NCBI RefSeq assembly: GCF_014649495.1
Contig: NZ_BMTD01000020.1
Location: 94,675 to 158,674 of the forward strand
Direction of reading: 5' to 3'
DNA: 64,000 bases
DNA from: Streptomyces filipinensis
Lineage (GTDB): Bacteria; Actinomycetota; Actinomycetes; Streptomycetales; Streptomycetaceae
The translations under genes and the position numbers were made by a program. Each line of letters begins with the position of its first letter. Positions within the stretch are counted from its first letter, which is position 1. Shown here piece by piece: positions 8,900-18,848 of this stretch. The notes under the pieces were generated by a model, which saw only the letters and a list, made by a program, of their open reading frames with translations, did no database searches and had not been told where the DNA came from.

Positions 8900-9028
8900 C
8901 AAAGTGAACGAATCCTCACGGCCCGCGCAGGACGGGTGTAGGGAATGTCTCAGTCCGGTCACTGAGTGAGGCGATCGCGGTCTCCAAGGCGTTAACTCCC
9001 AGAAGCACGACGCTACTGGAGGTGCGAG

Positions 9029-9205
9029 ATGGTGAACGGGCGAACCGTGCTCGAACGCTTTCCCGCCGGCGGTCCGCGGGGATCCTGGCCCGCGGAGGAG
9101 TTCGCGCACGCGCGGCGTCTGGAAGGCCTGCCGGCGGAAGTCGTCATGGACCTCGCGACGGACGCGTTCCTGGTGATCGTACGGGGCGGTGACCACACGG
9201 AGTGA
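9029..9205 (+). CDS. Small conserved-looking protein of unknown function (58 aa)
   Basis: A short frame from ATG 9029 to TGA 9205 begins MVNGRTVLERF and ends with DLATDAFLVIVRGGDHTE. GGAGG at 9018-9022 lies at ideal spacing (6 bases). Codon third positions are G/C-rich throughout. The predicted protein is acidic at its C terminus, has no membrane segment and matches no family I know. It lies between the DUF899 gene and the convergent ABC exporter. I consider it real because of the ribosome site and codon pattern. Confidence 0.65.
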   Translation: MVNGRTVLERFPAGGPRGSWPAEEFAHARRLEGLPAEVVMDLATDAFLVIVRGGDHTE

Positions 9206-9211
9206 GGCTGC

Positions 9212-11155
9212 TCAGGCCGGCTTCGGTGCCGGTACCCGCGTCGTGAACTGCTGCGCCTGCAGCGCGTACAGCTCGGCGTAGACGCCACCCCTGGCCAGCA
9301 GCTCGTCCGGGGTCCCGGACTCCACCAGCCGCCCGTGCTCCAGCACATGCACCAGGTCGGCGTGCCGGACCGAGGCCAGCCGGTGGGTGATCAGCACGAC
9401 CGTCTGCCCGCTGCCCGCCAGTGCCCGGATCTTCTCGAACACCTCCAGCTCGGCCCGCGCGTCCAGCGCGGCCGTCGGCTCGTCCACGATCAAGACCCGC
9501 CCGCGCCGGTACGCCGCCCGTGCGATGCCGAGCCGCTGCCACTGACCGCCGGACAGTTCGTGTCCGCCGCTGAAGTCACGGGCCAGCAGGGTGTCCAGAC
9601 CGCGCGGCAGATCCCCCACCATCTCCTCGGCACCCGCCTCGGCGACCGCCGAGGCCAGGCCCTCCTCGGTCATGGGCGTGCAGGAGCGGCCGACGGCCAC
9701 GTTCACCCGCGCGGTGAACGGCCAGCGTTTGAAGTCCTGCGCCACCATCGCGATGCGCTCGGCGAGCAGCCGCCGGTCGGCCCGCGCCGTGTCGACGCCG
9801 TCCCACAGGATCCGGCCCCGGTCCGGGGTGTACAGCCCGGCGAGCAGTTTGACCAGGGTCGTCTTCCCCGAGCCGTTCTCGCCGACGAGTGCGATGATCC
9901 GGCCGAGCGGCAGCGCCAGGGTGACGTCGTCCAGAGCGGGCCGGGCCGAGTCGCCCGGATAGCGGAAGGTGACGTTCTCGAAGCGGATCTCCTTCGGGTC
10001 CTCCGGCAGGGCCTCACCGCCCGCCGGGATGGCCCGCTCGGCCGCCTCCACGTAGAGCCGTTGCAGATCCCCCACGAAGAGGGCCTCCTCGTGCAGCTGG
10101 TTGATCTCCAGCACCAGCGTGTCCAGGCTCGCCGCCCCCGTACGGATCGCGATCAGCGCCGTACCGGCCACCGACAGGGCCATGGCGCCGGCCAGCAGCA
10201 GCGCACCCAGCGTGGCGTAGGTGGCGAGCGTGGCGAGGCCCGTCCAGGTCGCCGCGATCAGACCGGTACGGGCGGCGAGCCGGGACAGCCGGGTCTGCTC
10301 CGCCTCCGCCGTCTCCGACATGGACCGGAAATGGCGCAGCAGGAACGGGCCCACGCCGTGCACCCGGATCTCGGGGGCGGCGGCGGGCTCGGTGAGCAGA
10401 TGGCTGATCAGCCGGCTGGCGCGGGCGTGCTGGACCCAGACGTGGAAGGACTCGTAGCGGCGCCGCGCGTTGGTGAGCGCACCCCAGGCGCTGGGCAGGG
10501 TCATGGTGACCAGCAGCGGCAGCAGGAGCGGGTGCAGTACCGCGAGCACGCCCGCGGCCGCGATCAGCGAGATCAGCGCGCCCGTCACCCGGGTGCCGTA
10601 GGAGATCATGCGGCGCGCGGACTCGGCGCCGTACTGGGCGGTGTCCAGCAGTTTGTGGAAGGCGTGGTCCTCGATCGCGGAGAGCTCCACGTTCGCCGCC
10701 CGCTCCAGGTACAGCTCGGTCGCCACCCGCTCCACCTTGGGCTCCAGGCGTCCGGTGGCGTAGGTGGAGGCCGCGCGCAGCAATACCGCCACGACGGACA
10801 CGGCGGCCATGGCGATCAGGGCGGGGGCGGCCGAGCGCAGTCGCTGCTCGATGCCCGGGCCGGTCAGCAGCCTGCCGAGCGCGCTGTTCACGGCCAGCAG
10901 GCTCACCGCCTGGGTGCCACCGCGGACCGCCTCGGCGGCCAGGACGATCCAGGCGGCCCGGGCGTCGGCCTGCAGGGCCAGCCGCAGGCCGGACGCCAGC
11001 ATGCCGGGCAGCCGGCCCAGCATCGTCCGGAAGCCGAGCTTCAGGATGACGTCCTCGTGCTCGCTCCAGCCCACGTCGTAGCGCAGCGGCCCCCCGAACA
11101 GGAGCCGCTCCGACTCCGACACCGCGGGCTCGGGCATCCCGTGCCGCTTCCTCAC
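9212..11155 (-). CDS. ABC exporter, fused permease-ATPase (MsbA/LmrA type half-transporter)
   Basis: This 647-residue protein has an N-terminal membrane domain (about residues 70-345, several hydrophobic helices) and a C-terminal ATPase. It has Walker A GENGSGKT (425-432), signature LSGGQ (534-538), Walker B VLIVDEP (554-560) and switch His591. Such half-transporters dimerise to export lipids, drugs or peptides; no substrate clue is present. GTG 11155 is preferred since GGGGAGG lies 7 bases upstream. No partner half-transporter gene is adjacent, so a homodimer is likely. Confidence 0.9.
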   Translation of the reverse strand: MRKRHGMPEPAVSESERLLFGGPLRYDVGWSEHEDVILKLGFRTMLGRLPGMLASGLRLALQADARAAWIVLAAEAVRGGTQAVSLLAVNSALGRLLTGPGIEQRLRSAAPALIAMAAVSVVAVLLRAASTYATGRLEPKVERVATELYLERAANVELSAIEDHAFHKLLDTAQYGAESARRMISYGTRVTGALISLIAAAGVLAVLHPLLLPLLVTMTLPSAWGALTNARRRYESFHVWVQHARASRLISHLLTEPAAAPEIRVHGVGPFLLRHFRSMSETAEAEQTRLSRLAARTGLIAATWTGLATLATYATLGALLLAGAMALSVAGTALIAIRTGAASLDTLVLEINQLHEEALFVGDLQRLYVEAAERAIPAGGEALPEDPKEIRFENVTFRYPGDSARPALDDVTLALPLGRIIALVGENGSGKTTLVKLLAGLYTPDRGRILWDGVDTARADRRLLAERIAMVAQDFKRWPFTARVNVAVGRSCTPMTEEGLASAVAEAGAEEMVGDLPRGLDTLLARDFSGGHELSGGQWQRLGIARAAYRRGRVLIVDEPTAALDARAELEVFEKIRALAGSGQTVVLITHRLASVRHADLVHVLEHGRLVESGTPDELLARGGVYAELYALQAQQFTTRVPAPKPA

Positions 11156-11480
11156 GACCGACCTCCCCGGTGCGTCACCGAACGGCCACTATCCCCGGGC
11201 GGACCGGCGGGGGGCAGGGCGCCTGGGGGCGTGAGGGGGTGGTGCGGTGGAGCGCGGGCGGAGTGATGGGGGAGCGCGGGGCTTCCGGAGGAGACTGGAG
11301 GGAGCGGTCAGCCGGCCGAGGGCCGGTCAAGGGGGCGCGAGGAGCGGCGCGAGCGGCGACGGACAGGCAGCGGCTGCCCATGAACCCGCGGTCGCCCCCG
11401 CATCCGCGGCTGCCTCCGAACCCGTGGTCGCCCATGAAGCGGAACCCCGGTGGGCGGCACGGCCGCAGCCGGCGCGGCGG
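11156..11480. other. Spacer between the ABC exporter and the regulatory cluster
   Basis: This 325-base stretch has no convincing gene. It must hold the exporter promoter. It contains a short imperfect direct repeat: GAACCCGCGGTCGCCC near 11388 and GAACCCGTGGTCGCCC near 11418. Confidence 0.5.
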
Positions 11481-11963
11481 CTACGCCCGGGACCAGTCCG
11501 GGGCCGTCCCCGTCACCCGGCACAGGGCCAGGTACAGCGGGATCGGCGGGGTGTACGGGACCGTGCCCTCCGGCCGGTGGATGAGCCGGGCGGCGCCGGC
11601 GACCAGGGCGCCGGGTGCGTAGTGGGCCGGGGACGGCCAGGGCAGGGCGTAGTCGGAGTCCGACGGCACGATCCACCACCAGCGGGCGCCGTCGGCGTAC
11701 ACACAGCCCAGCCGCGGCAGCCGGGGGACGACGAGCGGGCCGAGCCGGTCGGGCACGGCCACGGCGTCGCAGCCGAGCGGTGCGGTCATGTCCTCCGGCA
11801 CCGTCAGCCGATGCGGCGCCTCCGGCGTGGACCGCCGACGCTGCAGCCGCACCAGGGTGTCGAGACCGAGGCCCGGGGTGCTGGTGTGCCCCGTGGGGGC
11901 GGTGGCGCGGTGCCGGGCCGGGCCGACGGCATGCCGGTGACCGCCTTCGGGACCGCCGGTCAC
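11481..11963 (-). CDS. Conserved Streptomyces hypothetical protein in an AbaA-like cluster
   Basis: This 160-residue protein is Pro- and Ala-rich at its N terminus. It has a more ordered C-terminal part with GLDTLVRLQRR, TAPLGCDAVAVPDRLG and the aromatic patch RWWWIVPSDSDYALPWP. Proteins of this kind are found next to the ATP-binding regulators of such clusters in Streptomyces, but no activity is known. The GTG start overlaps the TGA of the ATP-binding gene (GTGA, 4 bp), so the two are translationally coupled. No signal peptide or membrane segment is visible. Confidence 0.75.
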   Translation of the reverse strand: MTGGPEGGHRHAVGPARHRATAPTGHTSTPGLGLDTLVRLQRRRSTPEAPHRLTVPEDMTAPLGCDAVAVPDRLGPLVVPRLPRLGCVYADGARWWWIVPSDSDYALPWPSPAHYAPGALVAGAARLIHRPEGTVPYTPPIPLYLALCRVTGTAPDWSRA

Positions 11964-12796
11964 GGGCGCTCCCCGGTGCGGTGCTGCTCGGGGGCCCGGT
12001 GCGCGGGCTGCTGGGGGGGCCGGTCCAGGGGCCGGTGGCGGCGGGGCTCCGGGACCGCGTGGTGGTGCTGCTCCGGGGTCGCGTGACGGTGCGGGTCCGG
12101 GATCCCGTGACGGTGCTGCTCCGGAGGCGCGTCGCGGTGCTGCTGCTCCGGGATCCCGTGGTGCTGTTGCCCCGTCGCCCGGTGCGGGGGGTGCCCGCAG
12201 GTGCGGCGCCGGCCCTCCGGGGTGTCGTCCTCGCCGGAGTCGTCCGGGCGGCCCGGCTTGGGGCGGGCACCCCAGCCCAGGTCGTTGCACGGATCGGCGG
12301 CGCCGTCGGCCGCGTCGGCCCGGCGGGGCAGTTCGGCCCAGACCAGAAGTCCGGGCCCGTGTTCCTGCGCGCCCCAGGCCCGGCACAGCGCGTCGACGAG
12401 AAGCAACCCCCTCCCGTGCTCCTCGTCGGGCCGCTGTGGGGACGGGTGGGGTTCGCCTGGGGCGCAGCCCTCGTCGCGTACGGCTATGCGTACGGTGTCG
12501 GCGTGTTCATGCAGCTCGCACAGGACGCGACTGCTCGCCGTGTGCATGATCGCGTTCGTGACCAGTTCGGATATGACCAGAGCCGCGCTGTCGCAGATGT
12601 CCGCGCACATCGACCAGCGGGTCAGCCGGGCATGTGCCAGACGCCTCGCCCGGGCGACGGAACCCGGGTGTGCGGCCAGCTCGAAGCGGAACCGGCGCTC
12701 GGCCGTGCCCCAGGGAGAGGCTGCCGTGGCGGCACCGAGACCGGGACGGTCTGCGGCGTCTGTTCCTAAGGGCGCGGACGGAATCACGCTTGCCAC
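11960..12796 (-). CDS. RsbW-like ATP-binding regulator (HATPase) with a histidine-rich repeat tail
   Basis: This 278-residue protein has a GHKL ATPase core of the anti-sigma-factor serine-kinase type. The N box reads ELVTNAIMH, the G1 box is DEGCAPG and the G2 box is HGRGLLLVDAL. It acts in the cytoplasm, probably as a protein kinase or partner-switch component. Beyond about residue 175 comes a tail unlike the family: hydrophilic, then His/Pro/Gln-rich octads. GTG 12796 is preferred (VASVIPSAPLG); an upstream TTG (12823) and a GTG at 12787 are possible. It diverges from the XRE/DUF397 pair. Confidence 0.85.
   Translation of the reverse strand: MASVIPSAPLGTDAADRPGLGAATAASPWGTAERRFRFELAAHPGSVARARRLAHARLTRWSMCADICDSAALVISELVTNAIMHTASSRVLCELHEHADTVRIAVRDEGCAPGEPHPSPQRPDEEHGRGLLLVDALCRAWGAQEHGPGLLVWAELPRRADAADGAADPCNDLGWGARPKPGRPDDSGEDDTPEGRRRTCGHPPHRATGQQHHGIPEQQHRDAPPEQHRHGIPDPHRHATPEQHHHAVPEPRRHRPLDRPPQQPAHRAPEQHRTGERP
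12059..12157. repeat. In-frame 24-27-bp coding repeat (octapeptide repeat)
   Basis: Four units, at 12059-12082, 12083-12106, 12107-12130 and 12131-12157, encode on the minus strand octads such as HRHATPEQ, HRHGIPDP and HHHAVPEP. The consensus is H-x-H-x-x-P-(E/D)-(P/Q). The fourth unit carries one extra codon. They form the tail of the ATP-binding regulator. Confidence 0.8.
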
Positions 12797-12812
12797 TATC
12801 TCCCCGCCGTGA

Positions 12813-12848
12813 ACACTTGGCAAGTGTCACTCTGAAAATTGCAGAGTG
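12813..12848. promoter_or_regulatory. Two palindromic sites between divergent regulator genes
   Basis: ACACTTG-G-CAAGTGT (12813-12827) is a palindrome with 7-bp arms. Directly beside it CACTCTG-N7-CAGAGTG (12828-12834 and 12842-12848) is a second one. Both lie in the 227-bp gap between the ATP-binding gene and the XRE gene, close to the start of the former. They are the best candidates for operator sites of the XRE regulator. Confidence 0.65.
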
Positions 12849-13023
12849 CTGTGTGACTCGGTCGGAGGCCGTGGCACACTGCTCGCAACAGCACGTCGCG
12901 CGGCGCCAATTGGGGGCATCGGAGACCCACCCGGTCTTCGAATGCATCTTCGAATGGCGCCGTAGGGCTGTCGGGAAACATTTCGGCGCAACGGCCGGTG
13001 GAGCTTTCGATGGAGGTGGGGGC

Positions 13024-13884
13024 GTGAGCGAACCGCGGTCCGCGCCGACGGTGGGTCAGGTGGTCCTCGGCCGACGCCTGCTGGACCTGCGGGAACGCGC
13101 CGGACTGAAACGCGAGGACGCCGCCCGCGTCCTGCGCGTCGCGCCCGCCACCGTCCGCCGTATGGAGATGGCCGAGGTCGCCCTCAAGATCCCGTACCTG
13201 CAACTCCTGCTCAAGGCCTACGGCGTCTGCGACGACGAGGCCGAACTCTTCGTCCAGGTCGCCGAGGAGGCCAACAGGCCCGGCTGGTGGCAGCGCTTCC
13301 GCGACATCCTGCCCGACTGGTTCTCGATGTACGTCAGCCTGGAGGGCGCGGCGAGCCTCATCCGCTCCTACGAACCGCACTTCGTGCCCGGCCTGCTGCA
13401 GACCGAGGACTACGCGCGCGCCGTGCTCAGGTCCGGGGCCATCGGCCAGACGAGCCCGGACGACATCGAGCGGCACGTCGCCCTGCGCATGCGGCGCCAG
13501 CAACTGCTCACCCGTACCGACGCCCCGCGTTTCTGGGCGGTGATGGACGAGACCGCCCTGCGCCGCCAGGCCGGCGGTCCGGAGGTGATGCGCGCGCAGA
13601 TCGACAAGTTGCTCGAGGCCACGAAGCTGCCCCATGTGACGCTCCAGGTCGCCCCGTTCGTGAGCGGACCCCACCCGGGGACGTACGGGCCCTTCGTGCT
13701 GTTCCGGTTCGCCATGCCGGAGTTGCCGGACATGGTCTACAGCGAGTACCTGACCGGCGCCGTCTATCTGGACGCGCGCGCCGAGGTGGCGACCCATCTG
13801 GAGGTCATGGACCGCATGGCGGCGCAGGCCGCCACGGCACAACGCACGAAGGAGATCCTCCAGGATCTCCGCAAGGAGCTGTGA
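13024..13884 (+). CDS. XRE-family regulator with DUF5753 (WhiJ/Scr1-like)
   Basis: This 286-residue protein has an N-terminal helix-turn-helix (LGRRLLDLRERAGLKREDAARVLRV, about residues 15-40, with the recognition part ATVRRME). It continues into the DUF5753 domain, marked by IRSYEPHFVPGLLQTEDYARAV and TLQVAPFVSGPHPGTYGPFVLF. WhiJ-type proteins of this class govern development or antibiotic production, usually with a DUF397 partner, as here. GTG 13024 follows GGAGG with 7-base spacing. The next gene starts immediately after its stop. Confidence 0.92.
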   Translation: MSEPRSAPTVGQVVLGRRLLDLRERAGLKREDAARVLRVAPATVRRMEMAEVALKIPYLQLLLKAYGVCDDEAELFVQVAEEANRPGWWQRFRDILPDWFSMYVSLEGAASLIRSYEPHFVPGLLQTEDYARAVLRSGAIGQTSPDDIERHVALRMRRQQLLTRTDAPRFWAVMDETALRRQAGGPEVMRAQIDKLLEATKLPHVTLQVAPFVSGPHPGTYGPFVLFRFAMPELPDMVYSEYLTGAVYLDARAEVATHLEVMDRMAAQAATAQRTKEILQDLRKEL

Positions 13885-14139
13885 ATGGATCGCATCGAGC
13901 CGCGCGGACGCGTCTACAACGGCATGCCCGCGCGGGAGCTGGGCAGCGAGGGCTGGCACAAGCCCTGGAGCGGGGGCAACGGCGGGAACTGCCTGGAGGC
14001 GATGAAGCTGGCCGACGGCCGGATCGCCGTACGCCAGTCCACCGACCCGGACGGCCCGGCGCTCATCTACACCGCGGACGAGATGACCGCGTTCATCGAG
14101 GGCGCCAAGGCGGGGGCGGCCGACTTCCTGCTGTCCTGA
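13885..14139 (+). CDS. DUF397 protein (small partner of WhiJ-like regulator)
   Basis: This 84-residue protein has the DUF397 core W-SGGNGGNCLEA, then RIAVRQSTDPDGPALIYTADEM and a helix FIEGAKAGAADF. DUF397 proteins are the small, often co-acting partners of DUF5753 regulators in Streptomyces. The pair has been discussed as toxin-antitoxin-like, without proof of toxicity. The ATG abuts the TGA of the XRE gene, so expression is coupled. Confidence 0.93.
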   Translation: MDRIEPRGRVYNGMPARELGSEGWHKPWSGGNGGNCLEAMKLADGRIAVRQSTDPDGPALIYTADEMTAFIEGAKAGAADFLLS

Positions 14140-14644
14140 TCCAGCTCGTGTGATGCTTGTTCATGAACTTCCTTGCTCTGGTGCCGAGTTGAACACCCAC
14201 CGCACCACACGCCCGGCCAGACGTCCATGGAGTGCCGCAGGACGGGGCAGGACCCGACCACCGTCGGGACCGACCCCAGGACCTCGGCCGGCCGGTCGCG
14301 CTGTCCCTCGTCGCCCTGGTCGAGATCGTGCACAAGTGGCGTCCGGGGCCTGGGCGAACCGGTCCCGGGCCAGGACGACGGGGTGATTCCCGGGTACGGG
14401 GCGGTGGAGCGGAAGCGGTAGGCCGGGCGCCGCAAATCCGGCTGCGCCGACGCCCGCACGGGGCGTACGGTGGCCGTGGTTCGGGTGCGCAGGCAGCGGA
14501 TCCTTCCGTCGCAAGTCATCGCTACCCCCCGGTGGGCCGGATCCGTTCCGGCCGGCCGGTCCTGCCGGAAGCCGGCCGAGCGTCGGCCTCCGGCCCGCGA
14601 AGGTTTACGTCACCGCCGCCGACCCTGATCTCCGAACCAACTCC
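14140..14644. other. 505-bp spacer without a supportable gene
   Basis: Frames on both strands give only low-complexity or unrecognisable peptides without ribosome sites. The first 60 bases are lower in GC than the surroundings and contain the perfect palindrome GTTCATGAAC (14159-14168). It may be eroded coding sequence, but I find no family trace. Confidence 0.5.
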
Positions 14645-16066
14645 TCACCCGGGAGGCAGCACCCCGCACAGCGCCTCCAACGCCGCGCCGTAGGCGTGCT
14701 CGGCGGCGGCCGCGTACCCCACCACCAGCCCGTCACCCGCCGTCGCCTCGGCCTCCGGGTGCCGGAAGGCGGCGAGTCCGTCCAGGGCGACGCCCTGCCA
14801 CGCGGCGGCCTTCAGCGTGGACCGCTCGGTGCCCGGCGGCAGCCGCAGCACCGCGTGCAGCCCGGCCGCGATGCCCGTCACGGCGACCTGCGGAGCGTGC
14901 ACGGCGAGCGCGGCGACGAGCCGGTCACGGCGGCGCCGGTAGCACTGCCGCATACGCCGCACATGACGGTCGTACGCCCCGGAGACGATGAACTCCGCCA
15001 GCGCCAGCTGGTCCAGGACGCTCGCCCAGGCCTCCCGCTCGCCCTTGGCCGCGAGCACCGGCTCCACGTACCGCTCCGGCAGGACCATCCAGCCCAGCCG
15101 CAGGGCCGGCGACAGGCTCTTGCTGACCGACCCGAGGTGGATCACCCGCTCCGGATCGAGCCCCTGGAGCGCGCCGACGGGCCTGCGGTCGTACCGGAAC
15201 TCGCCGTCGTAGTCGTCCTCCAGGACGACCGCCCCACGCGCGCGTGCCCAGTCGATCACCCCCGCCCGGCGCTCCGGGTGCAGGGGGCCGCCGGTCGGGA
15301 ACTGGTGCGCCGGAGTGAGCAGCACGGCCCGCTCCCGCTCCAGCAGGTCCACGCGTGCGCCGTCCTCGTCCAGCGGGAGCGGCACCGTCCGCACCCCGGC
15401 CGTGGCGAGCAGCCCCCGGTGGAACTCCAGCCCGTACGCCTCCACGCCGAGCGGACCGCGCAGCACCCCGCCCGCGCCCTGGCCGAACAGCAGCCGCAGC
15501 GCGTGCGCGAAACCCGAGCAGACGACGATCCGGTCCGGCTCGGTCCGCACCCCCCGCGCGCGTGCCAGGTAGCCGGTCAGCGCCTCCCTCAGCTCCCGGC
15601 GCCCGGCGGGGTCCCCCGGCCCGAACGCCTCGTTCGGCGCCGCCCCCAGCGCCCGCCGGTAGCAGGCCGACCAGGCGGCTCGCGGGAACGCCGAGGCGTC
15701 CGGCGTGCCCTGCCGCAGATCGTGCCGGGGGCCATGCGCGCGGGGAGGTGCCTTCACGGGCGTCCGCTCGGCGCGGGGCAGCGGTTCCGCCCGGTCGGCC
15801 ACCTGGGTACCCGAGCCCTGGCGGGCGGTCAGCCAGCCCTCTGCGACCAGCTCCGCGTAGGCGTCGGCCACCGTGTTGCGGGCCACGCCCAGATCGGCGG
15901 CGAGCGACCGGTACGGCGGCAGCCGGGTGCCCGGCGCCAGCCGACCGCTGCGCACCGCTTCCCGCAGCGCCCGGGTCAGCGCCGCCCGGCGCCCGCCCGG
16001 ACCCGACAGCTCCAGATGCAGGTCGGCGCCGATCCGCTCCGCGGAATTGACCCACGATTCTGTCAT
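14645..16066 (-). CDS. MocR-type GntR/aminotransferase transcriptional regulator
   Basis: This 473-residue protein has an N-terminal GntR winged helix (about residues 15-80, with RSLAADLGVARNTVADAYAELVAEGWL). It is joined to a fold-type I aminotransferase domain with the PLP-lysine motif SVSKSLSPALRLGW and the substrate loop LEDDYDGEFRYDR. MocR proteins are PLP-sensing regulators of divergently oriented targets. ATG 16066 is 46 bp from the ATG of the AhpD-like gene, so this regulator probably controls that gene and itself. Confidence 0.92.
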   Translation of the reverse strand: MTESWVNSAERIGADLHLELSGPGGRRAALTRALREAVRSGRLAPGTRLPPYRSLAADLGVARNTVADAYAELVAEGWLTARQGSGTQVADRAEPLPRAERTPVKAPPRAHGPRHDLRQGTPDASAFPRAAWSACYRRALGAAPNEAFGPGDPAGRRELREALTGYLARARGVRTEPDRIVVCSGFAHALRLLFGQGAGGVLRGPLGVEAYGLEFHRGLLATAGVRTVPLPLDEDGARVDLLERERAVLLTPAHQFPTGGPLHPERRAGVIDWARARGAVVLEDDYDGEFRYDRRPVGALQGLDPERVIHLGSVSKSLSPALRLGWMVLPERYVEPVLAAKGEREAWASVLDQLALAEFIVSGAYDRHVRRMRQCYRRRRDRLVAALAVHAPQVAVTGIAAGLHAVLRLPPGTERSTLKAAAWQGVALDGLAAFRHPEAEATAGDGLVVGYAAAAEHAYGAALEALCGVLPPG

Positions 16067-16112
16067 GGGAATGCACCCTACAGCCGGTCTTTCAGGCCCG
16101 TAGGTTGAAGCC

Positions 16113-16631
16113 ATGACGACGAACACGACAGCCACCGCAGCCGACTTCACACCCGCGATCGCCGAGGCCGAGGCCGGCCGCACCCGACTGGACTTCGCCC
16201 GGTCCGCGCCGAAGGTCTTCCGGACCCTCATCGGCTTCGACGCCGCCGCCCGCGCGGGCCTCGACCCGGCGCTGGTCGAACTCATCCAGATCCGTGCCTC
16301 GCACCTCAACCACTGCGCCTACTGCCTGCACATGCACACCAGCGACGCCCGCAAGGCCGGCGAGAGCGAGGACCGGCTGCACATGGTCGCCGTCTGGCGC
16401 GAGGCCCGGCACTTCTTCACCCCGAAGGAGCAGGCCGCCCTGGCGCTCACGGAGGCGCTGACCCTGGTCGCCGACGGGGGCGTCCCCGACAGCGTCTACG
16501 CCGAGGCGGCCGCCCGCTTCGAGCAGGAGGAGCTGGCCCACGTCATCGCGCTGATCTGCGCGATCAACACGTGGAACCGGGTGGCCCTGTCGACGGGCAA
16601 GGTGGCGGGCACGGACGAGAGGAAGGGCTGA
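16113..16631 (+). CDS. AhpD-like carboxymuconolactone decarboxylase-family protein
   Basis: This 172-residue protein has the alkylhydroperoxidase core: RASHLNHCAYCLHMHTSDARKAGE with the redox pair Cys-x-x-Cys and the proton-relay His. This is the signature of AhpD-type peroxidases, which reduce hydroperoxides. An oligomeric, cytoplasmic enzyme is expected. It is divergent from and probably regulated by the MocR gene. TAGGTT just before the start, at 16099-16104, may be its -10 element. Confidence 0.88.
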   Translation: MTTNTTATAADFTPAIAEAEAGRTRLDFARSAPKVFRTLIGFDAAARAGLDPALVELIQIRASHLNHCAYCLHMHTSDARKAGESEDRLHMVAVWREARHFFTPKEQAALALTEALTLVADGGVPDSVYAEAAARFEQEELAHVIALICAINTWNRVALSTGKVAGTDERKG

Positions 16632-16645
16632 CCAGGACGGTGAAA

Positions 16646-16668
16646 GGGCCGCGGGGAAACCGCGGCCC
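16646..16668. terminator. Bidirectional terminator between convergent genes
   Basis: A perfect 9-bp stem, GGGCCGCGG/CCGCGGCCC, with loop GGAAA lies between the stops of the AhpD-like gene and gltD. Confidence 0.85.
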
Positions 16669-16670
16669 GG

Positions 16671-18158
<1,488 letters not shown>

Positions 18159-18237
18159 GGTCGTCTTCCTCGCGTACGGGTACCGCGCGGGTACCGGTGT
18201 ACGACGGGCCGTACGCCGTTCGACGGCGTCCTCCGGC

Positions 18238-18270
18238 AGTCTTTCGCCACTCCTTCGGCACTCTTTCGGC
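18238..18270. repeat. Three tandem 11-bp repeats upstream of gltD
   Basis: AGTCTTTCGCC, ACTCCTTCGGC and ACTCTTTCGGC follow each other without a gap at 18238-18270, 80 bp upstream of the gltD start. On the minus strand the unit is GCCGAAAGAGT. The period equals one helical turn, so a regulator could bind them on one face. Confidence 0.7.
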
Positions 18271-18368
18271 CACGATACGTCCGCACCGACCACCCCGCAG
18301 AGCGGCGGACAGCGTGGATCAGGAGGTGGGAGCCCCGGAGCGGGCCAGGCCACGGGCCCGTACGGAGA

Positions 18369-18848
18369 TCACGTGAGAGCCAGGACGTAGACCAAGGCGG
18401 CCACGGCGGACGCGACGGCCCGGACGTGGTTCCAGAACGTCCACTCGCGTACGTACGCCGGCCAGTACACGGCGGCCTCCGGGGCGCCCGGGGTGAGCCG
18501 GGCCAGCCTGTCGTTGCGCGGGACGTTCGCGACGATCGTCAGCCCGAACGAGCCGATGAGGTACAGCGCGCTGCCCAGCAGCAGTTCCAGCCCCCCGTCG
18601 TCCGGCCACACCACGAACGTCACCACCGCGATCATCGCGCTGAGCACCGCGGAGCCGGTGAACACCGTCATGAAGGCCGGCCGTACCGCCGCGCCGTTGA
18701 TCGCGTTCATCGCCGCGACGCCCTGCGCGGGCGGCAACGCGGCGAGGCCCCGCATCACGAAGGTCGAGAACGCGCAGAACACCCCGGCCGTCAGCCCGGT
18801 GCCGAGAATGCCCACCACGACCAGCACGAAGAACGGCCCGTCGATCAT
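18369..18848 (-). CDS. DUF1772 (anthrone oxygenase-like) membrane protein
   Basis: This 159-residue protein has four hydrophobic segments (about residues 5-27, 50-75, 82-105 and 138-158) and the typical beginning GPFFVLVVVGILGTGLTAGVFCAFSTFVMRGL. DUF1772 members are small inner-membrane proteins; some are called anthrone oxygenases. No partner gene is present. ATG 18848 puts the first helix at the N terminus; a start 16 residues further upstream is open but gives a polar extension. Confidence 0.8.
   Translation of the reverse strand: MIDGPFFVLVVVGILGTGLTAGVFCAFSTFVMRGLAALPPAQGVAAMNAINGAAVRPAFMTVFTGSAVLSAMIAVVTFVVWPDDGGLELLLGSALYLIGSFGLTIVANVPRNDRLARLTPGAPEAAVYWPAYVREWTFWNHVRAVASAVAALVYVLALT

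Noticed and set aside
12828..12848. CACTCTG-N7-CAGAGTG considered as a CIRCE (HrcA) heat-shock element
   Set aside because: CIRCE needs GCACTC-N9-GAGTGC. Here the CACTC and GAGTG halves are 11 bases apart and no chaperone gene is present.
14140..14644. Possible transposase or regulator remnant after the DUF397 gene
   Set aside because: No frame gives a recognisable family motif, terminal inverted repeats or target duplication. Left as a gene-free spacer.
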